The notes under the pieces are model-generated. The model was given only the letters and a program-made list of their open reading frames with translations, did not search any database and was not told the DNA's origin. 34,334 nucleotides of DNA from an uncultured Alphaproteobacteria bacterium (GTDB lineage: Bacteria; Pseudomonadota; Alphaproteobacteria; Rhodobacterales; Rhodobacteraceae). The DNA is taken from the NCBI GenBank assembly GCA_902596605.1, contig CACJUU010000017.1, positions 1-34,334 of the forward strand, given 5' to 3'. Position 1 is the first letter of the stretch, and every line of letters begins with the position of its first letter. This document shows positions 1-8,306 of this stretch, in pieces. The position numbers and the translations under genes are program-made.

Positions 1-727
1 CATTCTTTAGTTCCTCTTTGTCTTTGACAAAATTTATCTCAGGCATTGCCCGCTCACATAAGGCTTGTAAGCGTGGATCCACATAAACCGATAGTGTCTT
101 GCACATCTCTTTAACTTCCTGCACTAAACTCAAGAATATAATATCATCGCCAATACCCTGTTCTTTCCATAAAACTACCTGTTTACTCCTCTCTCCTTTC
201 CATAAAGCTTCGTCTTCAAAGGGCCATCTTAGGCTTTTACCTGGTGACACTTTCCACCTATGTTCGTAATATTTCCACCCTTCTTCAAAGCTTCCTGAAG
301 CTATCAATGTAATACTATAATTAAAAGCTGCCTTCAAAGACCAAGGCCCCTGAAAGTTTATTTTTTTGTATGTATTAAGGGATTCTTTTATATCTCCAAT
401 GCTCCTAAGCGCCATGGCTAGATTTGCCTTGGCCTCCTGATAACGAGGAGCTTCAGTTGTGATTTCAGTAAATAATGTTACGGCTTGAATTATATTACCG
501 TTTTCCAGTTCAATATTTGCTAGATTCATCTTAGCGGCGACTAAACTTTTATCTATTTGTATAGCTCTCTTAGAATGCCTACGTGCATCGTCTAGTAGCC
601 CCATCCTTCTATAAATAATTCCAACTGTATTGAAATATAATGCATTATGCATATTTTTTGATTTGATTTTCTTACAAATCCTCAGCGCTTCCTCATATCG
701 GCCTGCTAACGCGAGATCAATTGCCAT
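1..727 (-). CDS. TPR protein with glycosyltransferase-like C-terminal region (C-terminus cut by window edge)
   Basis: Translating the minus strand gives an open frame running off the left edge. From the in-frame ATG at 727 it begins MAIDLALAGRYEEALRICKK. About three to four tetratricopeptide repeats follow (for example GLLDDARRHSKRAIQIDKS and GDIKESLNTYKK), then a segment with FEEGWKYYEHRW and VVLWKEQGIGDDIIF. This second segment resembles the region after the TPRs in TPR/family-9-glycosyltransferase-like proteins, where it is W.EQGIGDE. Such proteins are thought to modify surface glycans or proteins; the substrate is unknown. The start is doubtful. An ATG at 771 with a lysine-rich lead would be natural, but a run of 14 A (754-767) puts it out of frame by one base. 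The frame itself is open upstream to 818 with no good start. The gene lies just beyond the porin terminator on the same strand. Confidence 0.75.
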   Translation of the reverse strand, partial: MAIDLALAGRYEEALRICKKIKSKNMHNALYFNTVGIIYRRMGLLDDARRHSKRAIQIDKSLVAAKMNLANIELENGNIIQAVTLFTEITTEAPRYQEAKANLAMALRSIGDIKESLNTYKKINFQGPWSLKAAFNYSITLIASGSFEEGWKYYEHRWKVSPGKSLRWPFEDEALWKGERSKQVVLWKEQGIGDDIIFLSLVQEVKEMCKTLSVYVDPRLQALCERAMPEINFVKDKEELKN

Positions 728-780
728 TTGCAAATCTATGGAAAAAATATTTCTTTTTTTTTTTTTTGCATTTAATTCAG

Positions 781-811
781 AAAAAAAAAGGGCGGGAATA
801 TTCCCGCCCTT
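781..811 (-). terminator. Rho-independent terminator of the porin gene
   Basis: Bases 790-809 are a perfect 20-base GC-rich palindrome (GGGCGGGAAT / ATTCCCGCCC), extended by two A-T pairs to 788-811. On the minus strand it is followed at once by nine T (789-781). It sits 23 bases after the porin stop codon and is the textbook form of an intrinsic terminator. On the plus strand no T run follows, so it acts in one direction only. Confidence 0.93.
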
Positions 812-833
812 CCAGAATCAAAGATACTTCAAT

Positions 834-2357
834 TTAGAACTTAAATGAAGCAGTCAATGATGAAGATCCTGTGCTTGTCATGGTAGCACTTAGCGTTCCG
901 GCCGAACCTAGAGGACCAGAAGCACCAATTGTTGTAAGTGCATCGTCTTTGTTATAACTACCAGTTAGCGTAATAGTTGGTGACATCGCGATAGAACCAG
1001 AGGCGATTAAGTTATCACCAGATGCACTTGTTCCAGCTTTCTCCTGGTACGTAAGAGCGACAGATGTACCACCACCCGCGTAATTTAGACCTACAGTACT
1101 TATACTCTTGTGAACGGCCTTCAGCGCGAGCGCATTAGTGATCGAATTATTGTCGGCATATCCGAATGTCGTTGAAGTAGTACCACTGATCGCACTATAA
1201 GTGAAGCTCTTATCCTGTAGTCCGTCTGAGTTTTGAGCGTTAGACGCTGTCAATGTCATACCACCACCCAGATCGACAGTAGCACCTAGACCCATAGAGT
1301 AAGTAGAGCCTGCATTAACTCTAGAAATAGTTAAGCCAATTCCACCTAGGTTAGTACCTATTGAGAAACCTAAGTCACCATCAGCTTGCCATCCTAGACC
1401 GTAGGACATTGTTCCGTATGATCCTTTGACACCGACTGTTTGGTTGCTAGTCTCTAGATTATCTCCATCCATTTCGTTATCGACCTGCACAGTAGCTCCG
1501 CCCAACGCCATAGTGGCTTGTAACTGTGTGTCAGCTGTATTCTTGTCTAGTGCGACATCCATACCAAACATAGTAGAAACAGCGGCAGTAGCTGCGTGCT
1601 GCGTCTTACCAACTGAAAGTGAAATTACGCCATTGCTTAACGATACTGTACCACCTGAAACAGATCCACCGCCAAGGTTAAAAGATCCGCTTGTGCTTGC
1701 AGTCCAACCATCACCGGCTGACATTGCGACGCCTAATGATGCAGTGGTGTTAATAGAAGCAGTTTTTTCTACAGCTTCTGTTCCTGCATCCTGAGCAGCT
1801 GCAAATGTAGCCAAGTCGGCTGCTAAATCAGCGGCGTCAGAGCCAGTTTGTGATATACCACTGAAATATACTTCAGTGATCACGTCCATTGCGGCTGAAT
1901 GTGAACCGCCTAAGAAGTCATCAATGACATCTTCAACAGCTGAAACGTGAGCAGTACTTGACGCGTTACTGGTAACAGTAGCCCCCATAGTGTAACTTGC
2001 GTGCGTGCTGATCGCATCAGCCATCGCGGACAACTGGTTTGAAGCTGACGCGTGAGCGATCGATACGTTATCCCCGTCTGCATCGCCTACTGTTACAAGA
2101 CCAGTTGCATTCTCTTCACCTGATGCGTGTGCAGCGTTTAGCTGATCGAAAAACCAGTCTCTCTTTCCAGACTTGACAATTGCCGCATCAACATCTGATG
2201 CTGACGGATTTGTTAAGCTAATTGACATAGATCCTGACCACGTCATTGGATGAGAGTGGTGGAAATATGGTTGATCTGACACAGCGGTCGGATCAGCAGC
2301 AAAAGAAGGAGCTGAAAGCCCAACAATCGCTGTAGTCGTTAATAGAACTTTTTTCAT
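834..2357 (-). CDS. Outer-membrane porin with alanine-rich insert
   Basis: A 507-residue protein with a signal peptide (MKKVLLTTTAIVGLSAPSFA, cleavage near residue 20), no cysteine in the mature part, Gly/Ser/Thr-rich alternating strands from about residue 200 on, and a terminal Phe (SSSLTASFKF) as in the outer-membrane insertion signal. It should form a beta-barrel for passive solute uptake. Residues 50-200 look different: rich in Ala, Ser and Asp, with repeated AHAS-like units and scattered His (77, 102, 119, 137, 153), placed after the first predicted strand (38-48). The ATG is preceded by GAGGAAAG (2368-2361). The gene is visibly richer in GC than its neighbours, consistent with codon bias of an abundant protein. 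A strong terminator follows. The exact porin family cannot be fixed by eye. Confidence 0.85.
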   Translation of the reverse strand: MKKVLLTTTAIVGLSAPSFAADPTAVSDQPYFHHSHPMTWSGSMSISLTNPSASDVDAAIVKSGKRDWFFDQLNAAHASGEENATGLVTVGDADGDNVSIAHASASNQLSAMADAISTHASYTMGATVTSNASSTAHVSAVEDVIDDFLGGSHSAAMDVITEVYFSGISQTGSDAADLAADLATFAAAQDAGTEAVEKTASINTTASLGVAMSAGDGWTASTSGSFNLGGGSVSGGTVSLSNGVISLSVGKTQHAATAAVSTMFGMDVALDKNTADTQLQATMALGGATVQVDNEMDGDNLETSNQTVGVKGSYGTMSYGLGWQADGDLGFSIGTNLGGIGLTISRVNAGSTYSMGLGATVDLGGGMTLTASNAQNSDGLQDKSFTYSAISGTTSTTFGYADNNSITNALALKAVHKSISTVGLNYAGGGTSVALTYQEKAGTSASGDNLIASGSIAMSPTITLTGSYNKDDALTTIGASGPLGSAGTLSATMTSTGSSSLTASFKF

Positions 2358-2372
2358 GTTCTTTCCTCATTT

Positions 2373-2408
2373 AAATGTTTACATTTAGGTGCACCTGCTT
2401 GCAAAAGC
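2373..2408 (-). repeat. Three adjacent inverted repeats in the porin 5' leader
   Basis: Three perfect inverted repeats stand almost end to end just upstream of the porin Shine-Dalgarno sequence: AAATGT-TT-ACATTT (2373-2386), AGGTGCACCT (2387-2396) and GCTT-GCAA-AAGC (2397-2408). They fall inside the leader predicted from the promoter at 2449-2477. They could form stabilising or regulatory hairpins, or be protein-binding sites; the sequence does not say which. Confidence 0.55.
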
Positions 2409-2448
2409 TAAAAACAAAACGCACAGCCCATACAAGCAAATATTCTCT

Positions 2449-2477
2449 ATATTTCTTTCTAATGCCAAAAAGGTCAA
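2449..2477 (-). promoter_or_regulatory. Candidate sigma-70-type promoter for the porin
   Basis: On the minus strand TTGACC (2477-2472) is followed after 17 bases by AAATAT (2454-2449). The -35 matches five of six consensus bases; the -10 is weaker. Transcription would begin near 2442, giving a leader of about 85 bases that includes the stacked palindromes. The rest of 2358-2639 is AT-rich. I see no equally good promoter for leuS; a TTGACT at 2546-2551 has no well-spaced -10. Confidence 0.4.
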
Positions 2478-2639
2478 GGAAGCTTTAAGATTATGTACTT
2501 TGTTTTTTTTTTATGATGTAAAATTGCAACAAAAACGGTGTGATATTGACTGAGTAGGTTATAAAATAGTAATTGAATAATATGGCAAAAGAAAATTTAC
2601 GAACATAAACACATTATATCTTAGGATCACAGGCAAAAA

Positions 2640-5195
2640 ATGGAACGATATAACGCGAAAGCAGCAGAAAAAAAATGGCAGGAAAAGTGGGAAAAAGAGA
2701 ATATCTACCTTACCGATGAAGACGTTACCAAAGAAAAATATTATGTATTAGAAATGTTCCCATATCCCTCAGGAAAAATTCATATGGGTCATGTGCGTAA
2801 TTACACAATGGGAGACGTTATCGCTCGTTATAAAAGGCACAAGGGATTTAATGTTTTGCACCCTATGGGATGGGATGCCTTCGGTATGCCCGCTGAAAAT
2901 GCCGCAATGGAAAATAATATTCATCCAGGAACGTGGACGTATAAAAATATAGACGAAATGAAAGCTCAACTTAAGCCAATGGGACTATCAATCGACTGGT
3001 CAAGAGAGTTTGCAACGTGTGACGATACGTATTACAAACACCAACAAGAGCTCTTCATCGATATGCTAGAACAAGGCCTTGCTTACAGAAAAAAGTCGCT
3101 TGTTAACTGGGATCCAGTTGACAAGACAGTTTTGGCAAATGAACAAGTAGAAAATGGAAAAGGATGGAGGTCGGGGGCCGAAATTGAGAAGCGAGAGCTA
3201 ACACAGTGGTTTTTTAAAATTTCCGATTACGCACAAGAATTATTGGAAAGCTTGGATAACTTGCCAAACTGGCCAGAAAAAGTGAAGACCATGCAAAAAA
3301 ATTGGATTGGAAGGTCTGAGGGTGCTTCAATTATGTTCTCGTTAGAGAATTCACCTCATTTGGACCAACTAGAGGTATTTACTACACGACCTGATACAAT
3401 CTTCGGAATGTCCTTCTGCGCAATATCTCCAAACCATCCTTTGGCAAAAGCTCTTTCAAAAGATAATGAGAATATCAAATTATTTTTACAGGAATGCAAC
3501 TCTTTGTCGACAGATCAAGCTAGCTTAGAAAAGCTCGAAAAAAAGGGGGTAAAGACTACAATAGATGTAAAGCACCCCTTTAAAAATAACAACGTTCCTC
3601 TTTACATCGCAAATTTTGTTCTCATGGACTATGGTACTGGCGCTATTTTTGGTTGCCCAGCGCATGACCAAAGAGACCTAGAATTTGCATTAAGATACAA
3701 GTTGGATGTGTTTCCAGTTGTTTGCCCACCAGATAAAGATGCAGCAACATTTCTAGTCGAAGAACAAGCATACACGGGACACGGAAAAATCATAAACTCC
3801 GATTTTTTAAATGGAATGAATATCAAAGATGCAAAGGAGAAGGTTGTATCCATGCTATCTGAAAAACAAATGGGCCACAAGAAAGTGACCTTTAGACTAA
3901 AAGATTGGGGTATTTCTCGGCAGAGATATTGGGGCTGCCCGATACCAGTTATACATTGTGAAAAATGTGGGGCTGTACCTGAAAAAAAAGAAAATCTTCC
4001 GGTAAAACTCCCAGAACATGTTTCTTTCAAAAAGCCTGGAAATCCTCTGGAAGCTGCAACCGAGTGGCTTAATTTAAGTTGTCCTATTTGTGGCAACGCC
4101 GCTAAAAGAGAGACGGATACAATGGATACATTTGTTGACAGCTCTTGGTATTTTATGAGGTTTACAAGCCCTAAACACAATAGACCTATTAAAAACGACG
4201 ACTTAAAGTATTGGATGAGTGTGGATCAGTACATCGGTGGCGTTGAACATGCTATCTTACACCTTCTTTATTCAAGGTTCTTTGCCCGCGCTATGCATAA
4301 AACTGGGCACATTTCTGAAGATTTCTTAGAACCGTTTTCAGCACTATTCACGCAGGGAATGGTTTGCCATGAAACATATAAGGACACAGCAGGAAATTGG
4401 CTTTCTCCAGAAGAAATTAAAGTATTCGTAAATAGTTCAGGAGAAAAAATAGCAAAAAGTCTTAAGAAAGGCTCACCGGTTGAAGTTGGACCATCGGTAA
4501 AAATGTCTAAGTCTAAGAAGAATGTTATAGATCCCATAGATATTATAGATCAATTTGGGGCAGATACAGCGAGGTGGTTTGTAATGTCTGATAGCCCTCC
4601 GGATAGAGACATCTCATGGTCAACAGAGGGAGTTGAAGGTGCATGGAGGCATCTAAATCGTGTCTGGCGCTTGACTAAAGAGATTGCTATTGAGCTCAAG
4701 AAATCTGACAAAAGGCTGGTGTTGGCTGAAGACAGGCAAATCGATGATTACATTATAAATACATCGAGGTTTATTGAAGGCTTTGCATTTAATAAAGCAA
4801 TTGCAAAAATTTATGAATTGACAAACTTCTTAACCAGAAAAGACACCAGAATAGCACAAAGAATTTATGGAATTAAGGCTCTTGCTGTGCTCATGGAACC
4901 ATTTACCCCTCACTTAGCACAAGAAATTTGGGTAACGATAGGAGAAACGGGATTCATCGCTGAAGCAAAATGGCCAGATATTAAAGAGTGGGTTCGCAAT
5001 AAAGAAGAAACAATTACCTTACCTATTCAAATAAATGGAAAAAGAAAAACTGAAATATCAGTAGCCGCTGATCTTACGGAAGAAGCTCTGAAGGAATTAG
5101 TTCTTGAAGAAAGCTTGATAAAAAATGCTTTACTGAATTCTGACTTAAAAAGATTCATTTATGTTCCTAAACGAATTATAAATCTTGTAATTTAA
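2640..5195 (+). CDS. leuS: Leucyl-tRNA synthetase
   Basis: Charges tRNA-Leu with leucine in the cytoplasm. The 851-residue length is normal for the bacterial enzyme. The class I HIGH motif appears as HMGH in [14 protein letters not shown] (residues about 42-55). The CP1 editing domain shows the threonine-rich TTRPDTIFG (near 247) and the [15 protein letters not shown] loop (near 331), so proofreading should be intact. The KMSKS loop is at about 621-625 (VKMSKSKK). Two CxxC pairs occur in the zinc/insert region (HCEKCG and SCPICG). It is the first gene of a tight plus-strand run with lptE, holA and lpxK, an order common in alphaproteobacteria. The ribosome site before the ATG is weak (AGGATCACAGG, 2623-2633). 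Confidence 0.98.
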   Translation: MERYNAKAAEKKWQEKWEKENIYLTDEDVTKEKYYVLEMFPYPSGKIHMGHVRNYTMGDVIARYKRHKGFNVLHPMGWDAFGMPAENAAMENNIHPGTWTYKNIDEMKAQLKPMGLSIDWSREFATCDDTYYKHQQELFIDMLEQGLAYRKKSLVNWDPVDKTVLANEQVENGKGWRSGAEIEKRELTQWFFKISDYAQELLESLDNLPNWPEKVKTMQKNWIGRSEGASIMFSLENSPHLDQLEVFTTRPDTIFGMSFCAISPNHPLAKALSKDNENIKLFLQECNSLSTDQASLEKLEKKGVKTTIDVKHPFKNNNVPLYIANFVLMDYGTGAIFGCPAHDQRDLEFALRYKLDVFPVVCPPDKDAATFLVEEQAYTGHGKIINSDFLNGMNIKDAKEKVVSMLSEKQMGHKKVTFRLKDWGISRQRYWGCPIPVIHCEKCGAVPEKKENLPVKLPEHVSFKKPGNPLEAATEWLNLSCPICGNAAKRETDTMDTFVDSSWYFMRFTSPKHNRPIKNDDLKYWMSVDQYIGGVEHAILHLLYSRFFARAMHKTGHISEDFLEPFSALFTQGMVCHETYKDTAGNWLSPEEIKVFVNSSGEKIAKSLKKGSPVEVGPSVKMSKSKKNVIDPIDIIDQFGADTARWFVMSDSPPDRDISWSTEGVEGAWRHLNRVWRLTKEIAIELKKSDKRLVLAEDRQIDDYIINTSRFIEGFAFNKAIAKIYELTNFLTRKDTRIAQRIYGIKALAVLMEPFTPHLAQEIWVTIGETGFIAEAKWPDIKEWVRNKEETITLPIQINGKRKTEISVAADLTEEALKELVLEESLIKNALLNSDLKRFIYVPKRIINLVI

Positions 5196-5221
5196 GGGTT
5201 AGCAATATCTTCAAGCACATA

Positions 5222-5695
5222 TTGATAATATTTATTATTCTCGCAAACACCAATTGTGGGTTTTCACCTCTATATAAAAACACTAGTTCAATGGAAATAT
5301 TTAAAAATATTGATATACAAAAAAACCAAAACTCTTTGGCTTTTTTAATCGAAGAGGCACTTGAGGAGAAGGCACCTTTCGCAGAAAGAGGGCTAAATGC
5401 TTTGCAAATAGAACCATCTATAAAAAATTCTTATGGGGTAATTACAAAAGAAAATGAGATAACAAGATATTCAGTAACTTTGGATGTTGAATATCGTTTG
5501 TATAATAAAAAGACAAAAAAAGTTGTTTTTAAAAATAAAGTTTCTGCCACGTCAGATTATAGCGCTGCTGTAACTTTTACGGGTTTCGCAACAGAAATAG
5601 CAAGAAAAGATACTTATGAAAGACTTGCAGATACAGTTGCCGAAAAAATGATCACAGATATTTTAATTAATAATTTAAGTGAATACGCTCCTTGA
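5222..5695 (+). CDS. lptE: LPS-assembly lipoprotein LptE
   Basis: A 157-residue protein with a hydrophobic N-terminus and NCGFSPLY, the hallmark of LptE, where the lipidated Cys is followed by GF.PLY. LptE plugs the LptD barrel and helps deliver lipopolysaccharide to the outer leaflet. Its position between leuS and holA is the usual one. The lipobox is odd: the residues before Cys are NTN instead of the usual L-(A/S)-(G/A). The start is uncertain. The first standard codon is TTG at 5222, without a visible Shine-Dalgarno sequence. The frame is open back to 5171, and the upstream codons (RVSNIFKH) would supply the positive charge a signal peptide needs. The last four bases overlap the holA start. 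Confidence 0.85.
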   Translation: MIIFIILANTNCGFSPLYKNTSSMEIFKNIDIQKNQNSLAFLIEEALEEKAPFAERGLNALQIEPSIKNSYGVITKENEITRYSVTLDVEYRLYNKKTKKVVFKNKVSATSDYSAAVTFTGFATEIARKDTYERLADTVAEKMITDILINNLSEYAP

Positions 5696-6699
5696 TTTAT
5701 TACAGGCAAAAGATTGACAGTTTCACTGAAACATTCGAAAAGTGCTCCATAATCGTCTTAATTGGTGAAAACTATTCATTATTACAAAAAGACGCAAAAA
5801 AAATTTCTGATGCACTCGCAGGAAAGATAGCAGATGAAGAAATGCGAGTAAGCAAATATTTCAATCACGAAATAAATGAAAAAAGAGATGAAATAATAAC
5901 AAGCTTGAAAACAAAAAGTTTTTTCCCTGGCCGTCAAATAATATTGCTGAATGAGCTTTATGAAAAAGATTACAAAATTATCACTGATATAGACGCAGAA
6001 TGGCAAAATGAGGATGCTATAACTATCGTTACCATGAATGCGTTATCAAAAAAAAATGATGTTATAAAATTAATTGGATCTAGTGATCGGATAGCTGTCG
6101 TTAACTATACAAACATTAAAAAAAACACAGATTTTTTCTTAAAAAGATTGACCGATGCAGGAATAAATTTTTCTGGGAAGGAAGTTTTAGATGTACTTGT
6201 AGATTTCGCTAACTTTACGCCAGAAAATATTTTAGAAAATGAGTTTGAAAAGTTAATGCTTTTTAAACTTAATGATGAGAAGCCTCTATCTATAGACGAT
6301 TTTTTTGATATAATATCAATTAACTATGAAGTTAAAGAATTGAGCCTGGCATTTGCATTGGCCGAAAGAAACATTATAGAATTAGAAAAAAATCTAAGTG
6401 CTTTCTTTTCATACGGTAAAAGCCCGATATCTATTTTGCATTTTGTATCTGCTTATTTCTACAAGTTATATTTAATAAAACTATATGGGCCCACCAGCTT
6501 TGAGGTGCGTCGTGAATATCCTTTTCTTATTGCACATGATCTTGAAAAAGCAAAAAAACACGTGAAGCAATGGTCCGTAAAACAAATAAGCCTGGCAACC
6601 GACTCCCTCACTGCTTCAGATCTAAGATTAAGAAAATATCCTTCTTTGTTTCAACGTTCTATTCTAACCCAATGTCTTAATAAAATTATGGAAATTTAA
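5692..6699 (+). CDS. holA: DNA polymerase III delta subunit
   Basis: The 335-residue length matches HolA (343 in E. coli). The protein opens the sliding clamp as part of the clamp-loader complex. The overall pattern fits the family: an N-terminal region with GENYSLLQKDAKKI and SFFPGRQIILLNEL, and a helical C-terminal collar ending LRLRKYPSLFQRSIL. The gene position after leuS-lptE supports the call. It starts with TTG overlapping the lptE stop (TTGA), the counterpart of the common ATGA overlap, which suggests translational coupling. lpxK begins six bases after its stop. Confidence 0.92.
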   Translation: MIYYRQKIDSFTETFEKCSIIVLIGENYSLLQKDAKKISDALAGKIADEEMRVSKYFNHEINEKRDEIITSLKTKSFFPGRQIILLNELYEKDYKIITDIDAEWQNEDAITIVTMNALSKKNDVIKLIGSSDRIAVVNYTNIKKNTDFFLKRLTDAGINFSGKEVLDVLVDFANFTPENILENEFEKLMLFKLNDEKPLSIDDFFDIISINYEVKELSLAFALAERNIIELEKNLSAFFSYGKSPISILHFVSAYFYKLYLIKLYGPTSFEVRREYPFLIAHDLEKAKKHVKQWSVKQISLATDSLTASDLRLRKYPSLFQRSILTQCLNKIMEI

Positions 6700-6704
6700 C
6701 TTTC

Positions 6705-7682
6705 TTGTTACCCTTTTTTAATAATTTAGGGAAAATATGTCTTTATCCCATATTGTATTTGCTGTCTTTAGTTTGGATTATTGCACACCGCTTGAGAATT
6801 AAGTATGGCAGATATGAAAAAATGCCAATCCCCGTAGTGTGTATTGGAAACATTACTTTGGGGGGTGCTGGTAAGACCCCTACAGTTATTTTTTTAGCAA
6901 ATTACTTTAAAAAAAATAATATCAAAGCCCACGTTGTCAGTCGAGGATATGGCGGAGCATTTAAAGATACCGTTTTTGTTGATCCAAGAACTCATAGTGC
7001 CTATCAAGTGGGTGATGAACCTTTGTTAATTTCTCAGTATGCTAAGGTTTGGGTCTCAAAAAAAAAGAAAGAAGGAATTTTAGAGGCCTATAAGGCGGGC
7101 GCTGAATTAGTGCTTCTGGATGATGGACATCAAAATTTTTCGATAGCAAAAGATGTAAATATTTTGGTATTTGATGCGGAAGTTAACCTCAAGAATGAAA
7201 ACATATTTCCTCTAGGAAACTTAAGGGAAAGTGCTCTATTAGCAATTGACAGAGCCAACTTTCTGATTTCCATTGGTGATTCAGTTTCAAATAAAAATTT
7301 GAGAGAAACTATTTTTCAAAACCATAACCAAAAGATCATAGACGGAAAATTTGTGCCTAACATTATTCCAAAATTGAACAAACGAAAGCTTGTTGCATTT
7401 TGTGGTATTGGAAGACCAGAAAAATTTTTTTCAATGCTGCGGAAGCTAAATCTCGAAATTATTAAAGAATACTCATTTCCTGACCATCATTTTTATTCTA
7501 ATAGACAACTCACCAAAATTTCGGATTTTGCTACAAAGAATAACGCGCTTGTTGTAACGACGGAGAAAGACTTCATAAAAATACCCTTAACTTTTAAAAA
7601 AAATATATACCCGATAGATATCGAATTACATTTGTCAAAAAATAAAAATCTGCTTTTGGAATTAAAGAAATTAGTTCCCTAA
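6705..7682 (+). CDS. lpxK: Tetraacyldisaccharide 4'-kinase
   Basis: Phosphorylates the 4' position of the lipid A disaccharide at the inner membrane. The 325-residue protein has a short hydrophobic N-terminus (about residues 9-24), a P-loop GGAGKTPT (near 53) after PVVCIGNITL, the family motif LLDDGHQN (near 139), and VVTTEKDFIKI toward the end. It starts with TTG; no ATG in frame lies upstream before the holA stop. Together with lptE this puts two LPS genes in the same run. Its last 12 bases overlap the 3' end of the converging DsbA-like gene. Confidence 0.96.
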   Translation: MLPFFNNLGKICLYPILYLLSLVWIIAHRLRIKYGRYEKMPIPVVCIGNITLGGAGKTPTVIFLANYFKKNNIKAHVVSRGYGGAFKDTVFVDPRTHSAYQVGDEPLLISQYAKVWVSKKKKEGILEAYKAGAELVLLDDGHQNFSIAKDVNILVFDAEVNLKNENIFPLGNLRESALLAIDRANFLISIGDSVSNKNLRETIFQNHNQKIIDGKFVPNIIPKLNKRKLVAFCGIGRPEKFFSMLRKLNLEIIKEYSFPDHHFYSNRQLTKISDFATKNNALVVTTEKDFIKIPLTFKKNIYPIDIELHLSKNKNLLLELKKLVP

Positions 7683-8306
7683 CTCTTTATCAATTATTTT
7701 CTTTAATTCATTGTAGGACCGGTTTGAGTATTTCTTTCCATTTATAATAAAAGTCGGAGTAGACTCAATAGCGTCTCTATTTACATAAATCTGAAATTCA
7801 TTCACCAAATCTAATGCTTTTTCTTTGTCCTCTAAGCAAGAAATTGCTTTTGCCTTCTCAATTCCTGATTTCGCAGAAATTTTTAATAAAGAATCTACAA
7901 TTTTATCACTGGATTCGTATTTAGACCAAACTGGCTGCTGAGAATAAAGTAAATCAAGCATACCAAAATAACGATTTACCCCATTTGTGCAGCGTGCAGT
8001 CAAAGCTGCCCATAACCCAGCTTTATCAAAATAGATTTCTCTGTGAATAAATTTTACTTTACCAGTTTCGATATACTCCTTATTCAACTGTGGATAAACA
8101 TTGGAATGAAATGCTGCACATGCTGGACAGGTCAATGATGCATATTCAACAAAAACGACAGGCGCGTCGTCATTTCCTTTTGACATTTCAATATACTTGC
8201 TTTCAACTTTTGATGGGTCTGCTGCATAAGCAAATCCCAACATAAAAGTAAATAAAAGTAGCAAATATGTGCTTATCCAATATTTTTCAGTCTTCCATAA
8301 TCTCAT
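7671..8306 (-). CDS. DsbA-family thioredoxin-fold protein, periplasmic
   Basis: A 211-residue protein with a signal sequence (hydrophobic 14-28, AYA-AD cleavage near 29), then VEYASLTCPACAAFH, giving a CPAC active site at residues 60-63, and the cis-proline loop STPTFIINGK near the C-terminus. It should oxidise or isomerise disulfides in periplasmic proteins. It resembles the DsbA-like thioredoxin_4 proteins often found with DUF721 and mutY in alphaproteobacteria. The ATG has a good ribosome site (AAGGAAAA). Its first 20 bases overlap the end of the DciA-like gene, so the two are probably coupled. Its 3' end overlaps lpxK. Confidence 0.9.
   Translation of the reverse strand: MRLWKTEKYWISTYLLLLFTFMLGFAYAADPSKVESKYIEMSKGNDDAPVVFVEYASLTCPACAAFHSNVYPQLNKEYIETGKVKFIHREIYFDKAGLWAALTARCTNGVNRYFGMLDLLYSQQPVWSKYESSDKIVDSLLKISAKSGIEKAKAISCLEDKEKALDLVNEFQIYVNRDAIESTPTFIINGKKYSNRSYNELKKIIDKELGN

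Noticed and set aside
630-848. Plus-strand open frame of 72 codons
   Set aside because: It runs antisense through the TPR gene start, the poly-T tract, the porin terminator and the porin stop. Its phenylalanine and lysine runs are simply the homopolymers.
3629-4180. 183-codon open frame opposite leuS
   Set aside because: It lies fully inside leuS and shows no protein-family signal.
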